From Streptomyces resistomycificus (GTDB taxonomy: Bacteria > Actinomycetota > Actinomycetes > Streptomycetales > Streptomycetaceae), in contig NZ_KQ948988.1 in NCBI RefSeq assembly GCF_001514265.1, positions 248,001 through 312,000 of the forward strand: a DNA stretch of 64,000 nt, read 5' to 3'. Under the pieces are notes generated by a model, which made no database searches, was not told the origin of the DNA, and saw nothing but the letters and a program-made list of their open reading frames with translations. This document shows positions 9,938 through 18,695 of this stretch, piece after piece (position 1 is the first letter of the stretch; every line of letters begins with the position of its first letter). The position numbers and the translations under genes were made by a program.

Positions 9938-10594
9938 ATGGAACAGACTGCTTTGCGCCCCAAGCCGATGCCCGGTCAACAGCCCGGCGGCGGCGCCAGG
10001 TCCGGTGCCGCCCGGCACCCGCACGCCGCTCGCCGGCGCGGCCGACGGCTGCGGGCCCTGCTGTTCGCCCTGTTCGTCGGCACGGTCCTGGTCCTGTCCG
10101 GGGTCGGACTCGGAACGGTCGGTGCCACGGTGATCGGCCTGACCAAGCTCGCCGAATTCCAGCGGCAGGCTGCTGGTGCGGCGGAGGCGGGACAGCCGGG
10201 GCCCGCGGTGCCGGGAGTCTCGGGGACGTCGGGGGTGTCGGGTAAGTCGGGTGACGGCCGGGGGAGTGCGTCCGCCCCGGCCCGCCCCGGCTCTCCCGTG
10301 TCCGCCCCGGCCGATGCGCCCGCGCCCGTCGTCGCGACCCTCGGGCTGGAGGCCGTGGACGCCGGGAAGCCGGGCGCCCTGGTCGTCGGCGTGCACGTGC
10401 CCGGCCCGGGGTACGCGGCGGGCCTGGTCCGCGGCGACGTCCTCCTCACGTTCGGCCGGACCAGGATCGACTCGGCGGCCGACCTCGCGCGAGCCGTCGC
10501 CGACGCCCGGCCCGGCAAGGGGATCGTCGTGACGGTCCGCCATCGCAGCGGCGGCTACCAGCAGTTGACGGTGGTACCCGGGGTCGTCACGTGA
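9938..10594 (+). CDS. Membrane-anchored PDZ-domain protein
   Basis: Protein of 218 residues. A basic, proline-rich cytoplasmic N-terminus (1-41) is followed by one transmembrane helix (about 42-68, RALLFALFVGTVLVLSGVGL), a low-complexity Gly/Ser/Pro/Ala linker, and a C-terminal PDZ domain (about 125-215) with the binding loop GYAAGLVRGDVLLTFG. No protease domain is present, so it is not an HtrA protease; it may be a scaffold or regulator of an extracytoplasmic protease. GGAGGCGACCC precedes the ATG. Its end overlaps the convergent phosphoesterase gene by 8 bases. Confidence 0.8.
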   Translation: MEQTALRPKPMPGQQPGGGARSGAARHPHAARRRGRRLRALLFALFVGTVLVLSGVGLGTVGATVIGLTKLAEFQRQAAGAAEAGQPGPAVPGVSGTSGVSGKSGDGRGSASAPARPGSPVSAPADAPAPVVATLGLEAVDAGKPGALVVGVHVPGPGYAAGLVRGDVLLTFGRTRIDSAADLARAVADARPGKGIVVTVRHRSGGYQQLTVVPGVVT

Positions 10595-11342
10595 CCACCC
10601 GGAAGTGACTGGTGAGCCTGCCCTCGTCGTCGAGGACGTGGAAGGCCAGCCCGACCGGTGCGTCCCGGTCCGCGACCTGCTCGCCCTCCCACGGCAGCCG
10701 TAGGGTCCACGTCACCCCCGGCCCGACGACCAGCGGCCGCCCGGCGAACGTGGTGGCGGCGGGCGTGTGCGCGTGACCGGTGATGAGTCCGGAGATCTCC
10801 GGCCGACGCTCCAGCAGCGCGGACAGCCTCTCCGCCCCGCGCAACCGGTACGTGTCGGGCAGTGGGTGGTGCACGGCGGCCGGTGGGTGGTGGAAGGCCA
10901 GCAGGGCGGGAAGGCTCCCGTCGAGTTCGTCGAGCGTCGCCTCGATCCAGTCGTACGTCTCCTTGTCCAGGGCGCCTTCGTCGCTGCCCGGGATGCTGGA
11001 GTCGCACATCAGCACGGCTCCGTCGTCGAAGGCGTGCATGCTGTTGACCGGCCCGTCGGCCGCCGCCCGGCCGAGCAGGGCCTTGCGGTACGGAGCCCGG
11101 CTGTCGTGGTTGCCCGGGCAGGTCAGCACCGGGAACGGGGCGTCACCGTCGCGCAGCCCGAGGACGCGGGCGGCCTCCTCGTACTCCGCCTCCGTGCCGT
11201 GGTCCGCGATGTCCCCGGTCACCAGCAGCGCGTCCACCTTTCCCGGCAGCCGCCACAGCCGGTCACGGACGCGCTCGGCGCGCTCGGTCGCCCGGGTGCT
11301 TCCGTCCAGATGCAGATCGCTGATGTGGGCGAGTACGAGCAC
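10587..11342 (-). CDS. Metallophosphoesterase, CpdA/GpdQ-type
   Basis: Calcineurin-like dinuclear-metal phosphodiesterase of 251 residues. All family motifs appear: ISDLHLDG (Asp9, His11), TGDIADHG, CPGNHDSR and ITGHAHTPA. The size and arrangement match the 3',5'-cAMP phosphodiesterase CpdA / glycerophosphodiesterase GpdQ group; the physiological substrate cannot be read from sequence. GTG start preceded by GGGAGG nine bases upstream. Divergent from the M24 peptidase gene across a region with repeated CATTAG elements. Confidence 0.85.
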   Translation of the reverse strand: MLVLAHISDLHLDGSTRATERAERVRDRLWRLPGKVDALLVTGDIADHGTEAEYEEAARVLGLRDGDAPFPVLTCPGNHDSRAPYRKALLGRAAADGPVNSMHAFDDGAVLMCDSSIPGSDEGALDKETYDWIEATLDELDGSLPALLAFHHPPAAVHHPLPDTYRLRGAERLSALLERRPEISGLITGHAHTPAATTFAGRPLVVGPGVTWTLRLPWEGEQVADRDAPVGLAFHVLDDEGRLTSHFRVVT

Positions 11343-11366
11343 GGCGAGCGCCTCCCGAACGTGTGT

Positions 11367-11426
11367 CTAATGGGTGGAGGTGATCTAAACATTAGGATTA
11401 ATGGGTGCGCAACGTCCAGGCATTAG
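11367..11426. promoter_or_regulatory. AT-rich intergenic cluster of CTAATG/CATTAG elements
   Basis: CTAATG (11367-11372) and CATTAG (11390-11395) form an inverted pair. TTAATG follows at 11398-11403 and CATTAG again at 11421-11426. TAATGGGTG occurs twice 30 bases apart (11368, 11399). The cluster lies between the divergent phosphoesterase and M24 peptidase genes and looks like a multi-site operator. Confidence 0.45.
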
Positions 11427-11535
11427 GTGGGGTGGGAGGTGGTGCGGCCCAAAGACCCGACAACCGGCTCGCGCCGCCCTCGCTGTGCGGGCAGGATGCT
11501 GCCCGTAGCCCCTTCACCCGCCCCGGGAGGCCCGG

Positions 11536-12663
11536 ATGACCGGCAGTACGGCCGCGACCTTCACCGCCGACGACTACAGGGCGCGCATGGAGCGTGCGGC
11601 GAGGGCGGCCGCCGAGGCGGGGCTGGCCGGGCTGCTGGTGGCCCCGGGGCCGGACCTGGTGTGGCTCACCGGCTACGCGCCCACCGCGGCCACCGAGCGG
11701 CTCACCCTGCTGGTCCTCGCCCCGGGACGGGATCCGGTCCTGGTCGTCCCCACCCTGGAGGCACCGGACGCGGCGAAGGCGGCCGGCGCGTCGGCCCTGA
11801 CCCTGCGCGACTGGACGGACGGCAAGGACCCCTACGCCGCCACCGCCGCGCTCCTGGACACCTCCGGCAGCTTCGGCGTCAGCGACAACACCTGGGCGAT
11901 GCACCTCCTGGGACTGCAGAGGACACTGCCGGACACCTCCTACGCCTCCCTCACCGAGGCCCTGCCGATGCTCCGCGCCGTCAAGGACACGGCGGAACTG
12001 GAACTGCTGGCCGCGGCGGGCGCGGCCGCCGACGCGACGTTCGAGCAGATCCGCGACGTGCCCTTCGCCGGCCGCGGGGAGTCCGAGATCGCGGCCGACC
12101 TGGACCGCCTGCTGCGGGAACACGGCCACGCACAGGTCGACTTCACCATCGTCGCCTCCGGCCCGAACGGCGCCAACCCGCACCACGAGGTGGGCGACCG
12201 GGTCGTCGAGCGCGGCGACATGGTCGTCCTGGACTTCGGCGGGCTGAAGGACGGCTACGGCTCCGACACCTCCCGCACGGTCCACGTCGGCGAACCCACC
12301 GACGAGGAGCGCCGGGTGCACGACCTCGTGCGCGAGGCCCAGGAGGCGGGCTTTCGGGCGGTACGGCCCGGGGTCGCCTGCCAGGAGGTCGACCGGGCCG
12401 CCCGCGCGGTCATCGCCGCCGCCGGGTACGGCGAGTACTTCATCCACCGCACCGGTCACGGCATCGGCGTCACCACGCACGAACCGCCGTACATGATCGA
12501 GGGCGAGGAACAGCCCCTGGTGCCCGGCATGTGCTTCTCCGTGGAGCCCGGCGTCTATCTGCCCGGCCGGTTCGGGGTGCGCATCGAGGACATCGTCACG
12601 GTCACCGAGGACGGCGGCCGCCGTCTCAACGACACGACCCGGGAGATGGTGATGGTCGACTGA
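11536..12663 (+). CDS. M24-family Xaa-Pro peptidase
   Basis: Cytoplasmic metallopeptidase of 375 residues with the creatinase N-terminal domain (about 1-150) and pita-bread catalytic domain. The five metal ligands are all present: Asp233 and Asp244 (VVLDFGGLKDGYGSDTSRT), His308 (HRTGHGIG), Glu337 (FSVEPGVY) and Glu351 (RIEDIV). This is the aminopeptidase P / prolidase pattern; which of the two is not decidable here. GGGAGG precedes the ATG. A phosphotransferase-fold gene follows 88 bases later and may be co-transcribed. Confidence 0.9.
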   Translation: MTGSTAATFTADDYRARMERAARAAAEAGLAGLLVAPGPDLVWLTGYAPTAATERLTLLVLAPGRDPVLVVPTLEAPDAAKAAGASALTLRDWTDGKDPYAATAALLDTSGSFGVSDNTWAMHLLGLQRTLPDTSYASLTEALPMLRAVKDTAELELLAAAGAAADATFEQIRDVPFAGRGESEIAADLDRLLREHGHAQVDFTIVASGPNGANPHHEVGDRVVERGDMVVLDFGGLKDGYGSDTSRTVHVGEPTDEERRVHDLVREAQEAGFRAVRPGVACQEVDRAARAVIAAAGYGEYFIHRTGHGIGVTTHEPPYMIEGEEQPLVPGMCFSVEPGVYLPGRFGVRIEDIVTVTEDGGRRLNDTTREMVMVD

Positions 12664-12751
12664 CACGGCGGCGCCGACAGCACCGGCAGGAGTCCCCACG
12701 CCCCCCACGCCTCCCACTCCTCACCCCCTCAGGAACGACGACGGCGCGACC

Positions 12752-13696
12752 ATGACCCAGGCACCGACACCCACAGCGGACACCGTCCGCCGGCTGGTCC
12801 GCACCCTCCTCAAGGAGGGTTCGAGGGCCGCCGCCGGCCCCGACGTCCGGCCCGTCGCGGAGGGCGCCGAGCCGACCACCTGGTGGGTCGGCACCCGCCA
12901 CGTTCTGCGCCTGGCCCCCGATCGTGAGGCCGCCGCCCGCCGACGCCGCGAACTGCGCCTGCGCGACCTGGTCCGCCCCCATCTGCCGGTCGCGGTGCCG
13001 ACCAGCGTGGCCCACGGCGAGTGGGCGCCCGGGCTGGCTTACACACTGGACACCAGGCTGCCCGGCGGCTCGGGCGAGGACCACGACGTGTCGGCCGTCG
13101 GCGAGGCCGACCTCGCCGGACTGCTCACCGGACTGCGGGAGGTGCCCGTCCGGCAGGCCGAGGCGCTCGGGGTGCCGCGCACCGGACCGCGCTCCCTGGA
13201 GGCACTGCGCCGGAAGGCCGAGCGTGCCGCCCAACGCCTCGCCGCGGCCGACGAGTTCGACGCCGCCCGCCTCCAGCAGCTCACTGCCCCGGCCGCGGGC
13301 CAGCTCGCCGCCCAGTCCGGCAGCGCGGTGCTCGTCCACCACGGTCTCACCGGCGACCACCTCGTGGTCAGCGCCGACGGCCGGGTGCGCGGGATCCTGG
13401 ACTGGACCGAGGCGGTGGTCGGCGACCCCGCGGAGGACATCGCCGGCCTCGCCCGCGCCGTCGGCTCCCCGGCCGCCGTCCGGGCCGCCACCCTCGCCGG
13501 CTACGGCGCCCGCCCCTGTCTGCGCGGCCTCTGGCTGGCCCGCTGCGACACGGTGATCCAGCTCGCGGACCGCGTCGAAGGCCGCGACGACGGCCCGCTG
13601 CCCGTGCTCAGGACCCGGCTGCGACGTGCCTGGGAGGCGATCCTGCTGGAACGCGTGACGGAACTGCGGGACGAGACGACGGACGACAGCCTGTAG
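12752..13696 (+). CDS. APH/choline-kinase-fold protein with altered catalytic loop
   Basis: A 314-residue protein of the aminoglycoside-phosphotransferase fold. The ATP-binding N-lobe (TTWWVGTRHVLRLAPDREAA) and the metal-binding ILDWTEAVVGDPAED loop are recognisable. The catalytic loop, normally H-G-D-x-x-x-x-N, reads VHHGLTGDHLVV (about residues 195-206): the catalytic Asp position is Gly and the Asn position is His. Phosphotransfer by the usual mechanism is therefore doubtful. It follows an M24 peptidase gene, with no resistance context. ATG start; the upstream ribosome site is poor. Confidence 0.75.
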   Translation: MTQAPTPTADTVRRLVRTLLKEGSRAAAGPDVRPVAEGAEPTTWWVGTRHVLRLAPDREAAARRRRELRLRDLVRPHLPVAVPTSVAHGEWAPGLAYTLDTRLPGGSGEDHDVSAVGEADLAGLLTGLREVPVRQAEALGVPRTGPRSLEALRRKAERAAQRLAAADEFDAARLQQLTAPAAGQLAAQSGSAVLVHHGLTGDHLVVSADGRVRGILDWTEAVVGDPAEDIAGLARAVGSPAAVRAATLAGYGARPCLRGLWLARCDTVIQLADRVEGRDDGPLPVLRTRLRRAWEAILLERVTELRDETTDDSL

Positions 13697-13738
13697 CGCC
13701 ACTGCCGCACGGGAGCGGAGCGCCTCAGGTGACCGGCG

Positions 13739-14755
13739 TCAGGCGACCGGAGGCGGCGGGGCGGACGCGGGTGTCCCGGTCGTGGCGGCGGCGCAGCGGC
13801 GGGCCAGGCGCGCGACGGCGTCCTTGAGCTCGGCCGGGCCGACGACCTCGAAGTCGGCGTCGAACCTTCCGACGATCGAGGCCAGGCCGGGCCACGACCA
13901 CGACCCCAGGACGAGCCGGCAGCGGTCCGTGCCGAGTTCCTCGACCACTGCGTCCGGGAGGTACCGGGACACGTCGGCGGCGGGCAGGTCGAGGAGCACC
14001 TCGCCGCGGCAGGGCCAGTCGCCGCCGCCCTCACGGCCGTGGAACCTGTCGGCCACGAAGGCGGTCACATCCCCTCCGGGCAGTTCGCGCGGGGTGAAGC
14101 GGGGGCCGGTGGGAGTGCGCGGGGTGATCCGGTCGGCACGGAAGGTCCGCCAGTCCTCGCGGTCGAGGTCCCAGGCGACGAGGTACCAGCGTCCGCCCCA
14201 GGTGACGACGTGGTGGGGCTGCGTCCGACGAGGTGGAGCCGGGGCGCGGCGGTCGTCAACGGCTCCCGGCGGGGCGTAGTCGAAGCGCAGCACCTCGCGG
14301 GCGTGCACCGCGGCGCTGAGCGCCGTCAGCACGCCGCTGCCGACCTGTGGGGCCGGCCGCGACGAGGGGCGCTCGACGGCGGTCACCTGGAGGGTGTCGA
14401 TCCGGCGGCGCAGCCGCGCGGGCATCACCTGGCGGACGGTGGTCAGCGCACGCGCCGCGGCTTCCTCGATGCCCGCGCCGGTGGTGGTGGCGATCCGCAG
14501 GGCCACGGCCAGGGCGACGGCCTGCTCGTCGTCGAACAGCAGCGGCGGCAGCTCCGAACCGGCGTCGAGCCGGTAACCGCCGTCGGGCCCCTTGAAGGCC
14601 GTGATGGGATAGCCCAGCTCCCGCAGGCGGTCGACGTCACGGCGCACCGTGCGCGGGCTGACGTCCAGCCGCTCGGCGAGCAGCGACCCCGGCCAGTCGC
14701 GGCGGGCCTGGAGCAGGGAGAGCAGGGACAGCAGTCGCGCTGACGTCTTCGGCAT
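13739..14755 (-). CDS. WYL-domain HTH transcriptional regulator
   Basis: Regulator of 338 residues. N-terminal winged HTH of the DeoR/HTH_11 type (RLLSLLSLLQARRDWPGSLLAERLDVSPRTVRRDVDRLRELGYPI, split here by residue count 6-50), then a WYL domain (about 140-215, GGRWYLVAWDLDREDWRTFRADRI) and a WCX C-terminal region. WYL proteins sense small ligands or nucleic acids. The ATG at 14755 is chosen because the HTH begins directly after it. It is divergent from the DinB-type gene, which is its likely target. Confidence 0.88.
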   Translation of the reverse strand: MPKTSARLLSLLSLLQARRDWPGSLLAERLDVSPRTVRRDVDRLRELGYPITAFKGPDGGYRLDAGSELPPLLFDDEQAVALAVALRIATTTGAGIEEAAARALTTVRQVMPARLRRRIDTLQVTAVERPSSRPAPQVGSGVLTALSAAVHAREVLRFDYAPPGAVDDRRAPAPPRRTQPHHVVTWGGRWYLVAWDLDREDWRTFRADRITPRTPTGPRFTPRELPGGDVTAFVADRFHGREGGGDWPCRGEVLLDLPAADVSRYLPDAVVEELGTDRCRLVLGSWSWPGLASIVGRFDADFEVVGPAELKDAVARLARRCAAATTGTPASAPPPPVA

Positions 14756-14855
14756 ACGACCGATCCTGCCCCCGGAAGCGGACACATCCTGACCGCTTCT
14801 CCTGCGACTGTCGTTCTCGACCGGACCACGACGACGACCGGAAGGGCCCGACACC

Positions 14856-15482
14856 GTGACAGCCACGACCACCACCCCCCGCACCGCACCCGAGGCTCCC
14901 GACGCTCCGAGTGCTCCCGACTCCCGCGGCGCTCTCGACGCCGAGCGGACAGACCTGCTCGCCGCGCTCGCGACCGCGCGTGCGGCCCTGACCGGCACCG
15001 TTCGCGGACTCGACGACGAGCAGGCGGGCCGGCGCCCGACGGTCAGCGCGCTGTGTCCGGGCGGGCTCGTCAAGCACGTCGCGTCCATGGAGGAGACATG
15101 GCTGCGGTTCGTGGTCCAGGGCCCGTCCGCGATGAGTTTCGACCTGCCCGACGGCGTCACGTGGTCGGACCTCAAGGCCGGTACCGCACGCGAGATCCCG
15201 CAGTGGGCGATCGACCACCAGAGCGACTTCCGGATGCGGCCCGGCGAGACACTGGCCGGGATCCTCGAACGCTACGAGGAAGTCGCCGCCCGCAGCGAGC
15301 AGGTCATCGCCTCCGTGCCCGACCTGTCGGCGACGCAGCCGCTGCCGGACGCGCCCTGGAGCGAGCCGGGCGCGGTGCTCAGTGTGCGCGGGGTACTGAT
15401 GCACGTCATCACCGAGACCGCCCAGCACGCCGGGCACGCGGACATCCTGCGCGAGACGCTCGACGGACGGACGTCGACCTGA
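14856..15482 (+). CDS. DinB-superfamily (DUF664-like) protein
   Basis: Four-helix-bundle metal-binding protein of 208 residues related to mycothiol- or bacillithiol-dependent S-transferases. The three expected His ligands appear at LVKHVAS (about residue 74) and ITETAQHAGHADILRE (about 188-191). The first ~30 residues are a Pro/Ala-rich extension. GTG start with GGAAGG upstream. Divergent from the WYL regulator and followed 78 bases later by the winged-helix gene. Substrate unknown. Confidence 0.8.
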   Translation: MTATTTTPRTAPEAPDAPSAPDSRGALDAERTDLLAALATARAALTGTVRGLDDEQAGRRPTVSALCPGGLVKHVASMEETWLRFVVQGPSAMSFDLPDGVTWSDLKAGTAREIPQWAIDHQSDFRMRPGETLAGILERYEEVAARSEQVIASVPDLSATQPLPDAPWSEPGAVLSVRGVLMHVITETAQHAGHADILRETLDGRTST

Positions 15483-15560
15483 CCCCCTGCGCATCCCGAC
15501 CCCGAACACGACCGAAGGGAACGGCACCACCGTGAGAACGCGCGAACCGGGCGTGAGCCG

Positions 15561-16667
15561 ATGACCGTGCTCGACACCCGCGCCCTCAACAGGGCGACGC
15601 TCGCCCGGCAGTTGCTGCTCGACCGCGCCGACCTGCCGGTCCTCGACGCGGTCGCGCACCTGGGGGGTCTGCAGGCGCAGGAACCGCAGGAGCCGTTCGT
15701 CGGACTCTGGTCGAGGCTGCGCGCGTTCGACCCGGCGGTGCTCTCGGGCCTGCTGACCGGGCGACGCGTGGTGAGGACCCACCTCATGCGTCGCACCGTT
15801 CACCTGGTGACCGCCGACGACGCCCTGGCCTGGCGGTCCCGCCACGACGCCATGCTGCGCCAGCGGGTGCTCGGGGTCTACCGCCGCGAACTCGACGGGG
15901 TGTGTCTCGACGAGCTCGCGGCCGCGGCCCGGGCGGTGACGGCCGACGGCGAGCCCCGCTCGATGGCGGAGCTCGCGCGGGCACTGGCCGACCGCTGGCC
16001 GGAACCGGGACCGCGGGCGCTGGGCGAGATGGTGGTCGCCCTGGTACCGATGGTGCAGATGCCGCCGCGCGGGGTGTGGCGCACGAGGGCGGGAGTGCTG
16101 AACGTCCCGCTCTCGTCCTGGCTGGGGCGCGAGACCGATCCGCTGCCCCCGGACGGCTCCGATCCGGTGGGACAGGCGCTGGTACGGCGCTATCTGGCCG
16201 CGTTCGGCCCTGCCGCCTCGGCCGACCTGCGCGCCTGGTGCGGCCTCGCCGGACTGCCGGCCGCGGTGGCCGCGACGCGCGAACAGCTCGTCGCCTTCCG
16301 CGACGAGCGCGGCCGGGAGCTGCTGGACCTCCCCGACGCCCCTCGCCCCGACCCCGACACGCCAGCGCCGGTGCGGTTCCTGCCGGCGTTCGACAACGCG
16401 ATCCTCGGCTATCACGACCGCGGCCGGATCATCGACGACGCTCACCGCGGTCTGTCGGTCGCCGGGGCGCGGGTGGTCCTGGTCGACGGCCGGGTCGCCG
16501 CGACCTGGACCGTCGAGGCGGACACGGTCGTCGTCACGCCGCTGCGTCGACTCTCCCGGGCGGACCGCACGGCCGTCGCCGAAGAGGGACGCACTCTGGC
16601 GTCCTTCCTCTCCGACGACGACAGTCAGCGCGTCCGGATCTCGCCGGCTCCCGGCGCCCGCGACTGA
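15561..16667 (+). CDS. Winged-helix DNA-binding domain protein (HTH_42/YcaQ-like)
   Basis: A 368-residue protein of the HTH_42 family, which includes YcaQ/AlkX-type DNA glycosylases and many uncharacterised actinobacterial members. Typical features are the N-terminal LARQLLLDRADLPVLDAVAHLGGLQAQEP, the RRVVRTHLMRRTVHLVTADD segment and the C-terminal RFLPAFDNAILGYHDR. ATG start. It probably belongs with the preceding DinB-type gene. Whether it has glycosylase activity or acts as a regulator is open. Confidence 0.8.
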   Translation: MTVLDTRALNRATLARQLLLDRADLPVLDAVAHLGGLQAQEPQEPFVGLWSRLRAFDPAVLSGLLTGRRVVRTHLMRRTVHLVTADDALAWRSRHDAMLRQRVLGVYRRELDGVCLDELAAAARAVTADGEPRSMAELARALADRWPEPGPRALGEMVVALVPMVQMPPRGVWRTRAGVLNVPLSSWLGRETDPLPPDGSDPVGQALVRRYLAAFGPAASADLRAWCGLAGLPAAVAATREQLVAFRDERGRELLDLPDAPRPDPDTPAPVRFLPAFDNAILGYHDRGRIIDDAHRGLSVAGARVVLVDGRVAATWTVEADTVVVTPLRRLSRADRTAVAEEGRTLASFLSDDDSQRVRISPAPGARD

Positions 16668-16688
16668 CCAGGACTGGGCGGGCGGACG

Positions 16689-16713
16689 GGCCCCCCGGCT
16701 CCTCTGGGGGGCC
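16689..16713. terminator. Terminator hairpin
   Basis: GGCCCCCC pairs with GGGGGGCC around a short CT-rich loop between the convergent winged-helix gene and treZ. Confidence 0.6.
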
Positions 16714-16776
16714 GGCGGCAGCCTCGACCCCCGCTTCTCGTCGGTCGGGACGAAGCCGCCCGCCTGAGACGGTCAC

Positions 16777-18522
16777 TCAGTCCTGCAGGAGCACCACACA
16801 CGACTCGGCGGGCACGTGCAGTACCCCGCCCGCCCCCGGCGTCTCGACGGGCTCCCAGGCGGCGAGCACCTGCGCGGGGCGGGTGCCCAGGGGGATCGCC
16901 GCCGGCTCCCGGGCCAGGTTCACGGCCACCCGGACGTCCCCGCGCCGGAAGGCGAGCCAGCGTCGCTCCTCGTCGTACGCCACCTTGGTGTCGGAGAGGT
17001 CCGGATCCGTGAGGTCCGCCTGCTCGTGCCGCAGGGCGATGAGCCGGCGGTACCAGGCCAGCACACGCGCGTGCGGCTCGCGCTCGGGCTCGGACCAGTC
17101 GAGGCAGGAGCGGTCGCGGGTCGCCGGGTCCTGCGGGTCGGGGATGTCCTCCTCGGCCCAGCCGTGCGCGGCGAACTCCCGCCGCCTGCCCTGCCGTACG
17201 GCCTCGGCGAGCTCGGGGTCGGTGTGGTCGGTGAAGAACTGCCAGGGGGTGCCCGCCGCCCACTCCTCGCCCATGAACAGCATCGGCGTGAAGGGGGCGG
17301 TGAGCGTCAGCGTCGCCGCGCAGGCCAGCAGGCCGGGGGAGAGGACGGCGGACAGGCGGTCGCCCTGGGCGCGGTTGCCCACCTGGTCGTGGGTCTGGGT
17401 GTAGCCGAGGAGCCGGTGCGCCGCCACCCGGCTGCGGTCCAGGGGACGCCCGTGGCGGCGGTCCCGGAAGCTCGAGTACGAGCCGTCGTGGAAGTACCCG
17501 CCGGTGAGGGTCTTGGCGACCGCCCCGAGCCCGGCGCGCGCGAAGTCGGCGTAGTAGCCCTGGGACTCACCGGTCAGCGCGGTGTGCAGGGCGTGGTGGA
17601 AGTCGTCGTTCCACTGCGCGTGCAGCCCGAGACCGCCGTCCGCGCGCGCGGTGACCAGCCGCGGGTCGTTCAGGTCGGACTCGGCGATCAGGAACAGCGG
17701 CCGGCCCAGGTCGCCGGCGAGGCCGTCCACGGCGGTCGACAGTTCCTCCAGGAAGTGGCACGCGCGCGTGTCCGCGAGCGCGTGCACCGCGTCCAGGCGC
17801 AGCCCGTCGATCCGGTAGTCCCGCAGCCACGCCAGCGCACTGTCCAGGAGGTACGCGCGCACCTCGTCGGAGCCGGGCGCGTCCAGGTTCACGGCGGAGC
17901 CCCACGGCGTGTGGTGCGTGTCCGTGAAGTACGGCCCGAACACCGGGAGGTAGTTGCCGGAGGGGCCCAGGTGGTTGTGCACCACGTCCAGGACCACGCC
18001 CAGGCCGAGCTCGTGCGCCCGGTCGACGAAGCGCTTCAGGGCCTCGGGACCGCCGTACGGTTCGTGCACCGCCCACAGCGAGACTCCCTCGTACCCCCAC
18101 CCGTGCTGTCCGGGGAAGGGGCACAGCGGCATCAACTCGACGTGTGTGACGCCGAGTTCGGCGAGGTGGCCGAGCCGGTCCGCCGCCGCGTCCAGGGTGC
18201 CCTCGCGCGTGTACGTGCCCACGTGCAGCTCGTACAGCACCGCGCCCGGCAGCGGTCGCCCCGCCCACTCGGCACGCCACGGGTACCGCTCGTGCTCGAC
18301 GACCGCGCTCAGCCCGTCCGGCCCGTCCGGCTGCCGGCGCGAGCGCGGGTCGGGCCGCACCGGACCGCCGTCGACCGCGAACCCGTACCGGCTGCCGTCC
18401 CGCGCCTCGGCCTCCGCCCGCCACCATCCCGTGCGCTGCGGATCGCGCTCCAACGCGCGCGTGGCGCCGTCGCACTGGAGCGTCACACGATCGGCCTGCG
18501 GTGCCCACACCTCGAACTGCAC
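16777..18522 (-). CDS. treZ: Malto-oligosyltrehalose trehalohydrolase
   Basis: GH13 enzyme (581 residues) that releases trehalose from maltooligosyltrehalose made by TreY. An N-terminal beta-sandwich (FEVWAPQADRVTLQCDG) precedes the catalytic barrel with the conserved regions VVLDVVHNHLGPSGNY, DGLRLDAVHALAD (nucleophile Asp, about residue 241 from this start), LIAESDLNDPRL (acid/base Glu, about 278) and GYTQTHDQVGNR (about 375). GTG at 18522 is preferred because AAGGGGAA lies just upstream and FEVWAP starts the fold; an in-frame TTG would add 18 residues. treY and glgX are 4-9 kb away in the same orientation, separated by peptidase genes. Confidence 0.93.
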   Translation of the reverse strand: MQFEVWAPQADRVTLQCDGATRALERDPQRTGWWRAEAEARDGSRYGFAVDGGPVRPDPRSRRQPDGPDGLSAVVEHERYPWRAEWAGRPLPGAVLYELHVGTYTREGTLDAAADRLGHLAELGVTHVELMPLCPFPGQHGWGYEGVSLWAVHEPYGGPEALKRFVDRAHELGLGVVLDVVHNHLGPSGNYLPVFGPYFTDTHHTPWGSAVNLDAPGSDEVRAYLLDSALAWLRDYRIDGLRLDAVHALADTRACHFLEELSTAVDGLAGDLGRPLFLIAESDLNDPRLVTARADGGLGLHAQWNDDFHHALHTALTGESQGYYADFARAGLGAVAKTLTGGYFHDGSYSSFRDRRHGRPLDRSRVAAHRLLGYTQTHDQVGNRAQGDRLSAVLSPGLLACAATLTLTAPFTPMLFMGEEWAAGTPWQFFTDHTDPELAEAVRQGRRREFAAHGWAEEDIPDPQDPATRDRSCLDWSEPEREPHARVLAWYRRLIALRHEQADLTDPDLSDTKVAYDEERRWLAFRRGDVRVAVNLAREPAAIPLGTRPAQVLAAWEPVETPGAGGVLHVPAESCVVLLQD

Positions 18523-18695
18523 GGACGGTTCCCCTTCGTCTGCCCACCGTGACGTAGCCAGTCCATCGTGCGTCAAACGAGATCAATACGCTGCTGAATC
18601 GGACCTATTGCGGCAGGTGTCGCCAGGTCCACACGGGTGCCGACCGTTTCCCCGTTTTCTGGACACCCGGCGTTCACTGCCCGACAATCACGAGC

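Noticed and set aside
12752..13696. Aminoglycoside resistance kinase
   Set aside because: The catalytic Asp is missing and there is no resistance or antibiotic gene nearby.
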